Translations under genes and position numbers: made by a program
DNA from: Pezizomycotina sp. ARF18
Lineage: Eukaryota; Ascomycota
DNA length: 48,304 nt
Direction: 5' to 3'
Assembly: GCA_002224055.1 (NCBI GenBank)
Contig: AZLU01000282.1
Span: forward strand, 1-48,304
Shown: positions 30,888 to 43,186 of the stretch, in pieces
How positions within the stretch are numbered: the stretch's first letter is position 1
Layout of the letters: the number at the start of each line of letters is the position of its first letter
Notes under the pieces: model-generated
Told to the model about the DNA's origin: nothing
The model's database searches: none
What the model saw: only the letters and a program-made list of their open reading frames with translations

Positions 30888-33389
30888 TCCGTCAATTAAA
30901 AATGAATTTATTTGTTCCTTCCTTCCTTACCTCTTTAAATACCTACTACATAGTACATCCAATTTTCTCCTACTCAGTCTCACCTCCCTTACTTTCAGAA
31001 TTGCAATATACCTACTGAGGTATTATTATATGTACATATCTCACTAGGCCCTAACAAAGATTCCTATAAATACCACTGTTGCTATTCAATCCACAGAGCA
31101 TGCACGACTTCTTTCATGAACATACTTAGTAGCAACTACCAGCAGCCTTCTCTACTTGAGACTGAATACACATATCGATAAATGGGGGCTTCTCTCTTCA
31201 TCGGACGGTGGTATCTCTGAACATACAAAAGGAAGAAATCTGGCTGCTACCCAGTCCAAACGGACTTATACGATATTGTTCAAGACAACTTCTGACCATT
31301 CTCCAAAGGGCTAAGGACAAAATAACCAGTGAAAGGCGGCGGCCATTCGATTCGGACATTCACTGCGTATAAACGAAGCTACAGAGCTCATATCCAAATT
31401 GACAACTCTACTCTCCTGCTCCAAAAAAAAAAAAAAAACGCCCCACACTCTGTTCAGATGTTATCTACTATATCATCATCAAGAGATAGGTTTCTTTTGA
31501 TCAAAACATACATGTTTCTGTTTTCTTCTCTGCCCTTAAAAAATTAATTTATATACAAACAAAGCCCCTGTCTTTATCTCTTTTATGAAAAAGAACTTGG
31601 TGTCAGCACGCGTTTACCTGAATGAAACGAGTATAACTTGGTGGGTCAAGCATCAACAGAATAGCAAATCAGTATTGAGAGATCGTATTTGCATGGGTAC
31701 GAATTTATAGCTTTAACAACACCAGTCCTCTTTATACCCAGTACTTTAAGGACACGAAAAACTCCGTCACTAAAATCTCGTACTGCAACGCACAGCCCCT
31801 TTCAAACGGTTTCTCTTAGCACTATACAGTAATTCTGCTGACGGTTGATCTGATCAAAGCTATGGAGACGTAAGTTAAACAGCGCCTCTATCTACATTCC
31901 GCCAGCCTAACTTCATATCACAAACCCGAAGTAGCAAACTTGACACCACGAGTGCTACAGTATCCAGCTGAAGCTTACAGTAGGCCCGCTCTGGTCTTAT
32001 TAGCTCCTACAATCTTCATGTGTAATTGTTTGAGGCGCCAGCACAAAATGGTTTCGTTGGTTCGTTCTTGCTTAGATAGCAATTTATCTTTTTCGAAGAA
32101 ATCAGATAACAGTAAGGCTGGCACTATTCTATAGTAGAACCTTGGCCCTTTATGGACCAAGGATAATGAATACACAGTTATTGAAGGAGAGCTAACAAAG
32201 TCTACAAGTTTTACAACCTTCAAGTCCTCGCGCCAATGGTAAACATAGTATGGCTCCACTATCAAACACTATGCATGCTGACCGTCGCGGGTTTTTATAG
32301 CTTTCGCTACCCTGTCAGCGATATAAGGCTGCATAAGGCAGGACGAAGACAATGCCTTTGTGCATGCACGCAATGCACGATTGGCTACCGTGCAGCGCCC
32401 TGCACAACCGCTTGGGCCGAGATCGATATCCTGAATTTTTTTTAAAATTATAAGGGGAACGATCTCGCCGCGAACCGCCGCGGTAGCTTCGCGATGACGC
32501 AAAACAAATCTTGCAGCTTAGGCCAACGGAAGATGCTATTGTTACCATATGCAAGGTCGTCTGATAGGGTAATCAGTGGTGTAACTTTTCTTTGCTTCTT
32601 CCATTTTTCGCAAGAGGTGAAGGGTTTGGACTGGGGGCTCGATAATGGATGTGGCACTAACGTTTAAGCTCACGGGTTTTCAGCATATTTAAAACGGATA
32701 GATGTTTTGAGATCTGCACGACATCCTGGCGCACAATCCTGGCGCACGACGCGACGACTGGCGGCGGTTGTTCGATCCCCCGATGCTACTGAAGCGAGCT
32801 CTACAGATATCGTTTGACTCGCGATATACACTGGCCTACTTCCTTAAGTACTTGCTGTATACATCTACGAGGTCAGATTCTCCAATTCAGAGTTAATTCC
32901 GGGTGTTTTTGTCCTCTGGGAGTGATTCAATCTGACGTTCGCTATCTCGGCGTGGCTGGCTGTTCTTATTCTTCCGGTTTTGCCTTTCGGACCGCTTACC
33001 GGCTTTGCCATTCATCGGGGGTTCCGTATGCGTGGGGGAAAAAAACGGGAACCTGGACGCCAAGGAGGGGTGACATTTTAGCGTGCCCCTTAGCTCCGGT
33101 AGACTGGGAAGCACAACCAGATTCCAGGCGGAACCGTTTCAAGACACCCAAGAACTGTATAATAACGTCAACCCACAACCTCGGATCAGCAAAGCAAGCG
33201 GATTATTCATTGAAGCGACACCAGTAGTCAGCATTTAGCAACCAAAAAGTTCCTAGGTGTAAGACGAAACTTTCTAAGAAGGATGCTTATCGAACACAAT
33301 GGAAACCAGATATCCTACACCATCCCAATTGTATGGGTTGAGTTGAGTGGAACATTATATTGTCAAGGCTTTCTGCATAGTGCGTATGC

Positions 33390-33423
33390 ACTAGATAATG
33401 TGGCTCACTAGATAATGTGGCTC
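33390..33423. repeat. Perfect 17-bp tandem duplication
   Basis: The unit ACTAGATAATGTGGCTC occurs twice head to tail without a spacer. Confidence 0.95.
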
Positions 33424-34369
33424 GAGCTCAACTCAGGTGAAAACGATTAACTTTTTCTTCTATTCTCTTCTTCTTGGAACCAAAAACGGACTTTTAAGCA
33501 TTTGTCATCGCGATGACAGCTTCCGCGACAAGGAGTACCAACCTTGCAGTCATTGGGCATCGTTTCCCAGCGCTATGGTCGCGTTTGCCGTAGGGCTAAT
33601 CGCAAGAAACCTTTTTTAAAACACCCAAGGAGTGGTCGAAGTGTCTAGAATCGAGTTATAGATCTAGGGGCATCGAGGTCTAAAGCACAATCTATCCGTT
33701 GTGCAGATCTATGCCCTGATGTTCATCGTACGGCTTGCAGGAGCCCTATTTGACCGACTGAAGCGAAAGCCTTAGCGGGAAAACCTTCCGGGCATGTAAA
33801 ACTGCCTGCGCTAGAGGCTAAGCAACACTTACCTGCAAGTTTCTTTTTTTTTCTTCTTTTTTTTCTACTAAACCGTCCGATCCATGCCAAGGCCAGTCAT
33901 GCTTGCAGTTTGAATATCGGGACTGATTCAAGGACATACTTCCTCACAAGGATTTTGAATTTGATTAATGACGGAATTGTCACCTTGAGGGAAGTTCCCG
34001 TTTGAAGGAGGGAGAAAGAAAAAGGAAAGAAAGAAAATAGATCTAAGAGATATGGAAACATCAACCGAATTTGGGAGACATTCCAGCACTGGCCTTACGG
34101 ATCTTGGATCGTGGCACAGTTAGCTGCAGGCGAATTCATGCAAAGATTCTTCTTTCATAAGTCCTTGTATCATTATCACATTCGAACGATTTTAAAGACA
34201 TCGTAAGATCTATATAATTGTCTATGTTTCCCATAGATATATCCTCCTCTCCAAATCAGACAACAGCACGAACAATAGACAAGCACTCAATCAATACTCA
34301 ATCAATCAATTCAAATCGCCAACAATCCGATAACTTCAGTCATTGACTCTTCCGTTAAAAATAAATATC

Positions 34370-34531
34370 TTTTATATAAACCTAAAAAAAAAGATATCGT
34401 TCTCTTCCATAATCCTTAGTGTTTCAATATTCTCCTCACGCGACTTCCATCATTCCCTCTCTCAATCCTTTCCTTTCCTTTCTTTAAGCAACAAAGACAT
34501 AAAAACTACGGAAACTTTACACCAATCAAAC
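34370..34531 (+). promoter_or_regulatory. Putative core promoter and pyrimidine-rich leader
   Basis: A TATATAAA-like box at about 34373 is followed by a CT-rich leader (TCCTTTCCTTTCCTTTC at about 34468-34484) and the start codon at 34532. CT-rich leaders are typical of fungal promoters near the transcription start. Confidence 0.35.
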
Positions 34532-35188
34532 ATGTCGAACTACTCCGGCTCCGATAGCGACTTCTCCTCTGACTACGCCAACCAGTCCTCCAACTTTGTT
34601 TTCATTGCTAACCTTACCCCGGAAAACATGACTGAGGTACGTTTAAGCTAGCATATCCGTATTTTGGTTAATTTCTATGTCCAGGTTACACTAACTTGAT
34701 TTTCCAACCAGAGTGACAAACTTCGCCTCGTGGGCACCCTTCAAAACCACAAAGTCAACACGATGACCGAGCTCAGGCGTATCGAAAAGCTCGCGATGTG
34801 TCTGGATATGAAACAGTTTGTCGAACCCCTAACGTCAGCTTGGGCGCACTACGTCAATTCCAACAATTTCCTAAGCGAGCTTCGCGGTTTGACGAGGGAG
34901 TATCCTTTCAGCAGTGATCTCCTAGACGACGGCAAGTGGAAGGTCATCAGCGACCCCGGAAGCAGCCAGAGCTGGAACTACGCCTACCTTATCCTCAAAA
35001 AGATCCAGGCGGAGTCCTTGATCAAAAAGCACGCCGACGATATGGCGAAGGATCCATCCATGTGGGGCGGCAACGCACCTGATGCCAACAGTGCCGCCGC
35101 CCTGAGCTCCGTCCTGGAGAAAGAATGGACCAAAGCCGTTCAGCATATGATGAAGCACTGGAATGCTTCCCCTCCGATCATGGTTTAA
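34532..35188 (+). CDS. Orphan 193-residue protein, intact, two exons
   Basis: Exon 1 is 34532-34636 and exon 2 is 34712-35188. The 75-nt intron has GTACGT, CACTAAC and CCAG, and splicing is in phase 0. The protein starts MSNYSGSDSDFSSDYANQSS with an acidic Ser-rich head, followed by FVFIANLTPENMTE and a mostly helical, charged body (ELRRIEKLAMCLDMKQFVEP, SWNYAYLILKKIQAESLIKK, LEKEWTKAVQHMMKHWNASP). There is no signal peptide, transmembrane segment or cysteine pattern, so it is probably cytoplasmic or nuclear. I do not recognise the family. The splice signals and codon bias make the gene credible. It shares the strand with the GH114 gene 1.6 kb downstream but there is no other link. Confidence 0.75.
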
Positions 35189-35247
35189 ACGATTTTCCTT
35201 TTTTTAGCGACATCGCATGCACGGTGGTTTTTAAATGACCCCCCCCC

Positions 35248-35284
<37 letters not shown>

Positions 35285-36809
35285 CAGAGAGAGAGTTTCA
35301 CGGTGCATCGAACACGGAGTCTTGGGTTGCTTTTTAGCAATGTCTTTCTTGCTTTTATAGCGAAGTATAGCGTTTGCTCTACACTTTCCTTATATTGTTT
35401 ATGATGGATTGAGTCCATCTCACTGAGTTTTCATTATTCTCTACCACATCCCTTAATTGTAATTGGTTTGTTTTGTATTCCTTTCGCTTTGTTTCCTCCT
35501 CGCGGCTATGTAATCTGAAGACTTTCCTCTGGAAGCTCAGCTTAATTGATTATTGTATAATCCTTAATTATAGAAACCTCACCGTTTGTTCTATTTGTTT
35601 TAGTTCTGTTATATTCCTCAGTAAACCCCTAATAGTATACCTCTAGACGGGAACTAGATTAGATTCTACAACACTCCTTTAGTTTATAATCTTTCCTTTC
35701 AGTTAAAAATCCGTTCGTTTGATCATAAGTAAATTATAACCATGCTAGTCAAAATATTTTTCCCACAGTCTTATTGCCGACAGATGGCGTACTATACTCT
35801 GTATACTAACTCTTCTCTTACCTGTTCTTGAGAAAATTGCAACATCAGAGGATATAGTTAAAGACGATCCACCACTGTTGGACAATATAGTTTCGTGATT
35901 ATAACAACCTACTTTATACTATACTTCTGATATAAGAGACAAATACACTCAGCATACCTCCTGATCACGTTAGGCTACCACCTACTTAAGTAACTGTTAT
36001 ATATCTCACTAGCTCTTGGGTAATAGGGGTGGCGGTCGTTATAACTGAGGCTTTGAGTCTGACAGGACGGTGGATCACGTTGGCATAAAGCATTTCAATT
36101 CAGAAAGGAAGATACTTTGTGTTCGAATATACTTTAATGCACGACTTTTTTCTCTATTCTCTTTTGAGATGTCGGGTTCCAGAATGGTCCACCAAGATCT
36201 ACCAAGATCTGTCACTGCCGCATCCACACAGCCTTCCTGATATTGCACGTTATACCGCCACCTGCACGCTTTCATGGCCACGATAACGACTTACCCATTC
36301 TCGCCCGAATAACCACTGGAAGAGACCCACTCGGTGTAATTTCGCTATGGTTTTTCTTTTGGCAGTCGGAGTTGAAAAAACGTGCTCGAATGATTTAGAT
36401 AATTAAGTATAAAACCCCCCACCCACTAGCTACGGACTGACGATGATGAAGTATGATGACAACAGTAAATTTCAGATAATTACTCGGAGCAGACCTTGGA
36501 AAAAAGGAGGCAATCCTTGACGCACGATAAAAGATCACACTTCCTGTCTCCGAGTAATCTCGCTGGTCTGTTTCGGTCCCCTCGCTTGTCGACTAGTAAC
36601 TATTCCGGAAACGACCAAGAGAGCCGACGATCCAACATTTTTGTGTGTGTGGTATAGAGTAGTATTGATATATTCGTAGAAGCGGCTACGCGACGACGTA
36701 CAACCTGAAGAGGTAAAAAAAGGGACGTAGGGAGGGTTTTTTTTTTTTTTTTTTACTGAACCGAAGAGGAACAAGAAGAAAGATCATAGGCCGTCAAAAA
36801 ACTACAACA
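35189..36809. other. Gene-free stretch
   Basis: It contains a C10/A34 run at 35239-35282, AT-rich DNA at about 35430-36000, a direct repeat of ACCAAGATCT near 36190-36209, and a T20 run at about 36735-36754. It presumably includes the GH114 promoter. No gene is recognised. Confidence 0.5.
35239..35282. repeat. C-run followed by 34 A
   Basis: About ten C are followed by about 34 A, some 50 bases after the stop codon of the 193-residue gene. This is the longest A run in the window, and its length in the assembly may not be reliable. Confidence 0.85.
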
Positions 36810-37947
36810 ATGTCGGAAGGTACAAAAGGAGGCGAGTTGCCTTCCGGAAGATGGAAGCTATTCTTCCAGCAACGCAAGAAGCTTCTAATAACTCTCACGA
36901 TAATGCTTCTCATCTTACTCGGCGTCGCGATAGGCGTAGGAGTGGGCGTCGGCGCGCGCCAACATAACAGCGGCGACGACTCGTCCTTGGATTCTTCATC
37001 TTCGTCCGGTGTGCAGAGCAGCAATAACAGCGCTATTAGTAACGGATCGTACTGGAAGCCGACGACCGGAGAAACATGGCAAATCGTCTTAAACCATACC
37101 CCGATGAAGATCGATATGCCCGCTACGGTGTTCGACATTGACATGTTCGATAATAGCGCGGATACGATAGCTGATCTTGCTGACGCCGGGCATAAGGTAA
37201 ACTTGTCAAAAATATCAAATTAGTAGACTGACTCGAAGTTGAAAATAAAAGGGGAAAAAAAAAATGGTATACATGAAAATAAGAAAAGTGGCTGACTGAA
37301 CATTTTCTGCTCTAACCCAAGGTGATTTGTTATTTTTCAGCGGGTAGCTACGAGGATTGGCGGGAGGACGCTTCGAAATTTCAGAAATCGGTACGTATGC
37401 TTCGGATTTTTACCTCTGAAAATCGTAATTCTTAACCAGACTTATACTGCAGGATTACGCGAATAAATTAGTCGGCTGGAAAGGCGAATACTGGCTCGAT
37501 GTCCGCAAAGACAGCGTCAGGAACATAACGAAATCAAGGCTCGACCTCGCCGCCTCGAAAAAATGCAACGGCGTCGATCCGGACAACATAGACGGTTACG
37601 ACAATAAAACCGGCTTAGACCTCACGGAAGACGACGCCGTGGATTACCTCCGCTTCCTCGCCCAAGAAGCGCACGCTCATGGGCTGAGCATCGGCCTCAA
37701 GAACGGCGGCAGCATCGTCGACCGGGTCGTCGGGTTCCTCGACTGGGAAGTAAACGAGAGCTGCGAGCAGTACGACGAGTGCGGCCTGTTTAAGCCGTTT
37801 ATCGACCAGAATAAGCCCGTATTTCACATCGAGTATAAGGAAGATGGCAAGTCGCTCAGTCAGGTGTGCAGCGCGAAGAATATCAATGGATTTTCTACCG
37901 TGTATAAGAATCTGGACCTGGATGATACGGTACAGTATTGTCCTTGA
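36810..37947 (+). CDS. GH114 endo-alpha-1,4-polygalactosaminidase-like, type II membrane protein
   Basis: Three exons: 36810-37196, 37322-37390 and 37453-37947. Both introns have GT..AG ends (CTAAC branch in the first) and phase 0, giving 316 intact residues. A short cytoplasmic head (SGRWKLFFQQRKK) precedes one transmembrane helix (LLITLTIMLLILLGVAIGVG) and a Ser-rich stalk. The catalytic domain shows ETWQIVLNH, VFDIDMFDN, VICYFSAGSYEDWR, YWLDVR, CNGVDPDNIDGYDN, AHGLSIGLKNGGS and EVNESCEQYDEC, which is the GH114 pattern. The acidic residues in DPDNID and VNE are the likely catalytic pair. GH114 enzymes such as Aspergillus Ega3, also membrane-anchored, cut galactosaminogalactan. No other galactosaminogalactan gene (epimerase, deacetylase, synthase, Sph3-type hydrolase) is in the window, so this copy is outside that cluster. 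Confidence 0.9.
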
Positions 37948-38602
37948 GCTCATGAAACACAAATGCGCCGTGGTAAATCTGTTGCGCCTCTGCATCCATC
38001 TGTTAGAAATTCGGAGGGAGTTCTAAATGGAAAGGGAGATTTTCTAAGTATATAGCTAAGTATATAGTAGAGATGCATCTTATCTAAATCAGTAATGATA
38101 CCACTGCATAAACAGTAAAGCTTCAATATGCGAATATCCTGGATCGGCAAAAAGGTGAAAAGATGTTACGCAGTTGTAACTTATCGAGCCAGTCCGCTAC
38201 GATTGACCTGCTAGAATAGGATTTTGTTTTAATTCAAAGACTATGTTGACAGCGGCCCGTAACTGGAGTACTTACGTGGGACCAGATAATATGGAACCAT
38301 ATAGGAACGAGTATAGGTGTAAAGTTTCATATTACTGATATACTCTATAAATCTATTGCCATTTGTTACCGTTCTATTCTAAACAAAAGCAAGAACAACA
38401 AGAGAGAAAGAAAAACCGAAAGCTATGTCGCTGGGCTTTTTATGCACACGACATGATAAGTACTCTATAAAATCAACCCTTTATCCTTTTTACTTTTTTC
38501 ATGATGCATAATATAATAAATATTATAGAAACGAAAAGAAAGAAAAAAAAAAAAAGCGCTAGAAATTACGAAACTTTTGTTCACAGCCATAGATAAATAT
38601 AA
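37948..38602. other. Intergenic spacer between convergent genes
   Basis: The GH114 and New1-like genes point toward each other here. The spacer is AT-rich with an A run at about 38544-38557. It must hold both 3' ends; no further gene is seen. Confidence 0.5.
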
Positions 38603-41600
38603 CTAGTCGTCATCGCTGTCGACCGGCTTAGGTGTTCCCTTCGGAGAGTTCAACCATTCTATATCAATCGTCAGTAGGTGCTATATAAACAGCAAGTTCG
38701 AGATGCACTCACCAAGATGTCGAAGTCTTCTTCTCGCCTCCCGTTCCTTCAATTCGTTCCTGGTAAGCTTCTTCTTCTTTGGCTTCTTGGCCTTGAATCC
38801 TAGATTGACGTCTGAATCTGCGTTATCTTCTGCTCCACTAGCCGCCGCGGAGCTCGGAGCAGAGTTAGCTCTTGACGCAGCAGAGCTGCCTGGCCGGCTA
38901 TCCAATAGTTCCATGTCGTAAATGCCACCTTTAGTGGTGACTTCCCGTTTTCAATCACCCACTCCTCATTCAGCAGATTTTTCATAATTCGGCATTGTGG
39001 AAATGATTACGACACCTTCATATACAAAGGTAATCAGTTCATCACAGTTAAACAATCTTTACGTTGAAGACGACATACCTCCTTTGAATTCTTTAATGGC
39101 GTAAGAAAGACCACCCATGGACTCGCGATCCAGACTGTAAGCAAGGTTAATTAGTAAAGATATTCCTTAAATCTGTAATGAGTCCGATTCCTTGCTTTGG
39201 AATACTCACTAGTTCGTTGGTTCGTCAAGAACAATGATATGTGGATTATTCCATGTTGCTGCCGCAAGAACAACTTTTACCCTTTGACCACCGGATAGAG
39301 AAGATATCGAATTGTGTGACGCGATATCCTCAGGTAGTGCAACATCTTCAAAATGTTGCTTCAGAGCTGGAGCAGTAAGCTCGCGGTAGCTCAAGCCTTC
39401 GCGTGCTGCTTCCTTATCGTCGAAGTCCTGAATCATCTTGGAGAATCCAAGCTTGATGAGGGTTTCGCGTGATACCATGACGTTATACTTTGAAGAAGAT
39501 TTTGCCATTTTCTATCAATGTCGATTTTAGTCATGGTGTTGGAGGAAGGCAAAAAGAACACAAAAATGATTGATTCCGAAGGGAAGGCCACGTCTTACAT
39601 TTCATATTGAAAGACTTCTTGTATTTCTGTCTTCCAATAATCCTTTCAATCTTCTTTGGCCCTTTCCGTCAATGTTTCACCGGGTGTCCATCAGAGCCTT
39701 TTCTTCGTCGCTCATGATACGAGTTGCCTGCAAGAGTTGAAGAGGATCAATTTTGTGGCGTTGCATCAATATTGGGGTTTGGAGTAGTAGATTACCTTCA
39801 AGCTAGTTTCCTTATCGTCGCCGTTCCAAACCTCCAACGCATATATTCTAATGGCGTTTTCTCAAGGTGCATATTCACATACTCGAGGGCGTGCTGTGGT
39901 ACGTATGAAACACGGGCATTCGGGTGAATAGAAACGAGTCCGGACTGGGCGATCAACTCTTGCAAGAGAAGCTTTACGAGTGTAGTTTTCCCGGCACCGT
40001 TTGGGCCCAAGATTGCCACTCGACTCGATAGACTGAGCTGCACCGTAGCATTCAATATACTCGGTCGAGAAGCGCCAGGATAAGTGAAAGTTACATTGGT
40101 CATCTTCATTATGCTTCTAGTCATGCTTCTGACACCAGTAAGAAGACCGGGCTGGGGAAACTTGAAATGAACGGTAGAGTTACGTATATCGTAATAGGCT
40201 GCCGCCTCGGGTCGTTTCTTAACGAGCTGAGATAAATTGCCGCGGTAAGTGAACCCTATTAATCAAGTTCCCGAAGAAGGTTAATTCGCATCGGAATATG
40301 GCCGCTATCACGGCCGATCCTCTAATGTATTATGGAGAGCTCTACTTACAATTTCTTGTTCTCGTAATGCAGAATATCTGTGCAAACAGTGTCCAAGAAA
40401 CTACTGTCGTGAGAAACAATAAGGATGTAATCTCATTATGAGCCAGAAGTAGTCTTGGAGCCATTGAACCCGGACCTTGTCTAAATGATTTGTCGGTTCA
40501 TCGAGGAGTAGAATATCCGCCTTCATTACTGTTTGTAGTATTAATAAAGGCGTTTTGTTAAAATATGTTTAGAGAGCAAGGTGGTGACTTACGCATTGCT
40601 CGGGCAAGCTCAAGCTTCATTCTCCAACCTCCGGACAACGAACTGATGGACATAAGACGCTGAGACTCGCTGAATCCAACTTGTTCAGTGCCTCCTCTAC
40701 CTTCTTGCGCCTGATATCTTGATCGTCGCCTTCTTCGATCACCAAGTTCTTATCATTCGCTAGGAAGGTGACAATGTCCAGCTGAGCTTCGGAGCCCTGG
40801 AAACTGTGCTCCACTAAACAAGTTCTCAAATTGGTAGGAAAGCCTTCCAGCTTGCCCTCAGCAATACTGCGCATGAGCGTGCTTTTCCGGCACCGTTCCT
40901 TCCACATAGGCCGTAACGATGTCCCTTGGCCAGCTTCATCTTCGTGTGCGACAGCAAGCATTGTCCCATAAGCTAGTGAGAAGGTGCATCCACGACAATC
41001 TCCTCGTCGGTATCCGGACTAGCTGACCTCGAATCCCTCCTGCGCTCCTCGCCGACATAATAATTCTGGATATCTTCCGCGACCGTTTTTGCTTGCTCTC
41101 CGCTGGCTAAGTCGGCGAAATACGGTTCTAAAAGATCTTCGATCCCATTTGCCTCCTGAATGTTAACGCGCTCTCGCACCATTGTGACGAGGTACGGTTT
41201 GAGCTTTTTGTCCCAAAAAGCGGCATCTGCAGCGGATACAGAAAAGTGCTCGGAGACGACGGCTTCGACATCTTAAGGCTAACCCTATAATCGACGAATC
41301 CTTCTCTACCCCTTCAACCGCGCATTGACTTTTCGACAACATTCATCGCATTCTCGGCAAGCTTTCGAACTTCTGGCAGCGAAGCATGGTCACGAACGCG
41401 CTGAACTCCCGGGATCAATTGCGGCAGGAACGTCCGGGCCTCGATCGGATTGTGCACCAGCTTTGTAAGGTTTTCGATGATGATAACTGTCTGGCGGAGC
41501 ATTTCCTGTGACGTCGATGGGTTCGAGAGCACGCGGTGGAGCAGTGGGGTAACGAGCGCAATACTGGAGAATTGACCGGTGAATAAACGTAGTCTGGCTG

Positions 41601-42388
41601 AGATCTTTCATGGCCTTCTGCAGAAGAGCCTGGCTTGGTTTCGCCATGTTGTCGATGAGGAGAGGAATGTGCCGTTTAACGTCGCTATCCTTGTCGATCA
41701 ACCCAGTCAAGGCCTGCATGGTCTTTACTGCTGATTTTGCGACGTCGGATTTGAGATCGTGCATGCAACCCTCCACAGCCGGGATAAGTCTTCCAGCTTC
41801 GAATTCAATATTCCGTAATCACCAGCCCAGATCTGCCGCCTCCGGCAGCCTTTTTTAGCTAGCTTAGAGATTAGGCCTAGCGCGCCAATTTTGCCCTGCC
41901 ATTTGGAAGCCGGGCGAGTAAGATAGCCTTGTAAAACGTCAAGAAACTAGAGGCGAGGCCCTCGACAGGCAGGTAAGCGAATAGTTCGTCTACAGCGTAC
42001 TGGGCCGATTCCCTCACTACAGCACCTTTGTCTGCTAAGCCGTCCAGGACGAATGGGCGCTCTCTATGAACAGCACCTCGGAGCAGCGGGTCGCAGGTAT
42101 GAAGATCGCAGGTAGTGCGGAGTACCCTATCATTGCGGACTCTCTCCTCGTGCCGGACTTCTTGTCTACGGCAGCACCCGAAAGGGTCTCGAGGACTTTG
42201 AATTGTTCGATCGCCCGAAACTTTGCGGCTGCTTCGAAAGGAGGGTGAAATATCCGTGCATGCGTCTAAGGATTCTTGCGATGTCGAGGCGGTGAAGATC
42301 AATGTCCATCTTGCACGGACCTCTGCTTCCGTAGGAAGTCTCCATTCTCAGGATTGAGCTTCATATGTATTGTCGTCGATTCAGCCAT
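38603..42388 (-). CDS. EF3-like ABC-F ATPase, New1/Elf1 type (heavily frameshifted)
   Basis: The reverse strand encodes, in order, an N-terminus from 42388 (MAESTTIHMKLNPENGDF, then FTASTSQESLDA), HEAT-like helices (about 42060-41300, GLADKGAVVRESAQYAVDEL), a spacer (NGIEDLLEPYFADL), ABC1 with GRNGAG / KSTLMRSIAEG (about 40880), SSLSG and LLLDEPTNHLDK (about 40510), and ABC2 with GPNGAGKTTLVKLLLQEL (about 40000). A chromodomain-like insertion follows between about 39860 and 39490, then SSLSGGQRVKVVLAAATW and HIIVLDEPTN (39209-39300). The basic tail AKKPKKKKLTRNELKEREAR and final SPKGTPKPVDSDDD match the New1/Elf1 branch rather than EF3 itself. These cytosolic ATPases act on ribosomes (New1: termination and recycling; Elf1: linked to mRNA export). 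Introns at 38659-38712 and 39135-39209 keep the frame. At least eight breaks fit single missing bases, for example GGAAAAGC for GGAAAAAGC in Walker A. Confidence 0.8.
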
Positions 42389-43186
42389 TGTCGAGCTACT
42401 CGAACACCGATGTTCTAGATTAAACAGAGTTATGTACCGTGCTAAACGTTTCGCCGTCGAGTCCGACGACCCTACCCGTACTTGAGATTATAATGTTAAG
42501 AGCAGACGCAATTGAGGTTATGACCAGCAAGAGTGTTAAAATACGTATAGGATCTTGCCAGTAGCAAGAACTTCTGATGTAATCTCCTGAGGCTCCAAAC
42601 AGGTAAACTTAATAGCTACTCGCTTCAGTAAATAGAAAAGAGAAGGAGAATAAGGATAAGAGCAAGAAGAGAAGTAGGCTGAGGCGAAAAAGAGAACGAC
42701 AAGAGAAAAAAAAAATTTTAGGCCCGTCTTTTTTACGGTTCAGGACATGGCCTTTCCTTATTCAGTTTATCCTTTTCTGGTCGAATTTGAAATATTAAGA
42801 GAGATCAGAGACGGCTAATCTTGCCTTTTCCTACCGTGTCTTGGCGCTTCTTGCTAAGTATTTTTTTATATCTTTATACTGATAATATTACCTGTTTACT
42901 AACCCTATTACCGTAATTGTAATATAACTATTATCTACCATTATCTACTTCTACTAAAGTCCTTTTTGAATATAGGAAATCGATTGATTGGCAGTTTGGG
43001 ACAAGGCACTTTTAAAACAATATCTTTTTTTTTTTCAAACACACACCAGGGGGGGGGGTTGAAAGGTGTGGCGGTTACCAGATGGCACGTGCAAATTGGA
43101 GTTGGCAGGGAGAAAGTAAATAATAGAATTTGTATTATCTGTCGAATAATTCCTATTGTACAGGCGGGGTTTTGAAATCGATAATA
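42389..43186. other. Upstream region of the New1-like gene
   Basis: It contains A-rich and AG-rich tracts (about 42630-42716) and T runs, and no recognisable gene. A G9 run with flanking T run lies at about 43022-43060, just 3' of the nuclease-like gene. Confidence 0.45.

Larger units (their letters stand above)
29488..34531. other. Five-kilobase gene-poor stretch
   Basis: No gene could be supported on either strand. Features seen are a T18/A24 junction at 30847-30887, an A16 run at 31423-31438, a perfect 17-bp tandem duplication at 33390-33423, a short direct repeat near 32724-32750 (CCTGGCGCACA/G), and CT-rich sequence before the 34532 gene. Open frames at 32814-33227 and elsewhere are not protein-like. 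Confidence 0.5.

Noticed and set aside
32814-33227. 137-codon open frame on the plus strand
   Set aside because: The translation has erratic composition, overlaps equally long frames on the other strand, and shows no family or splice context.
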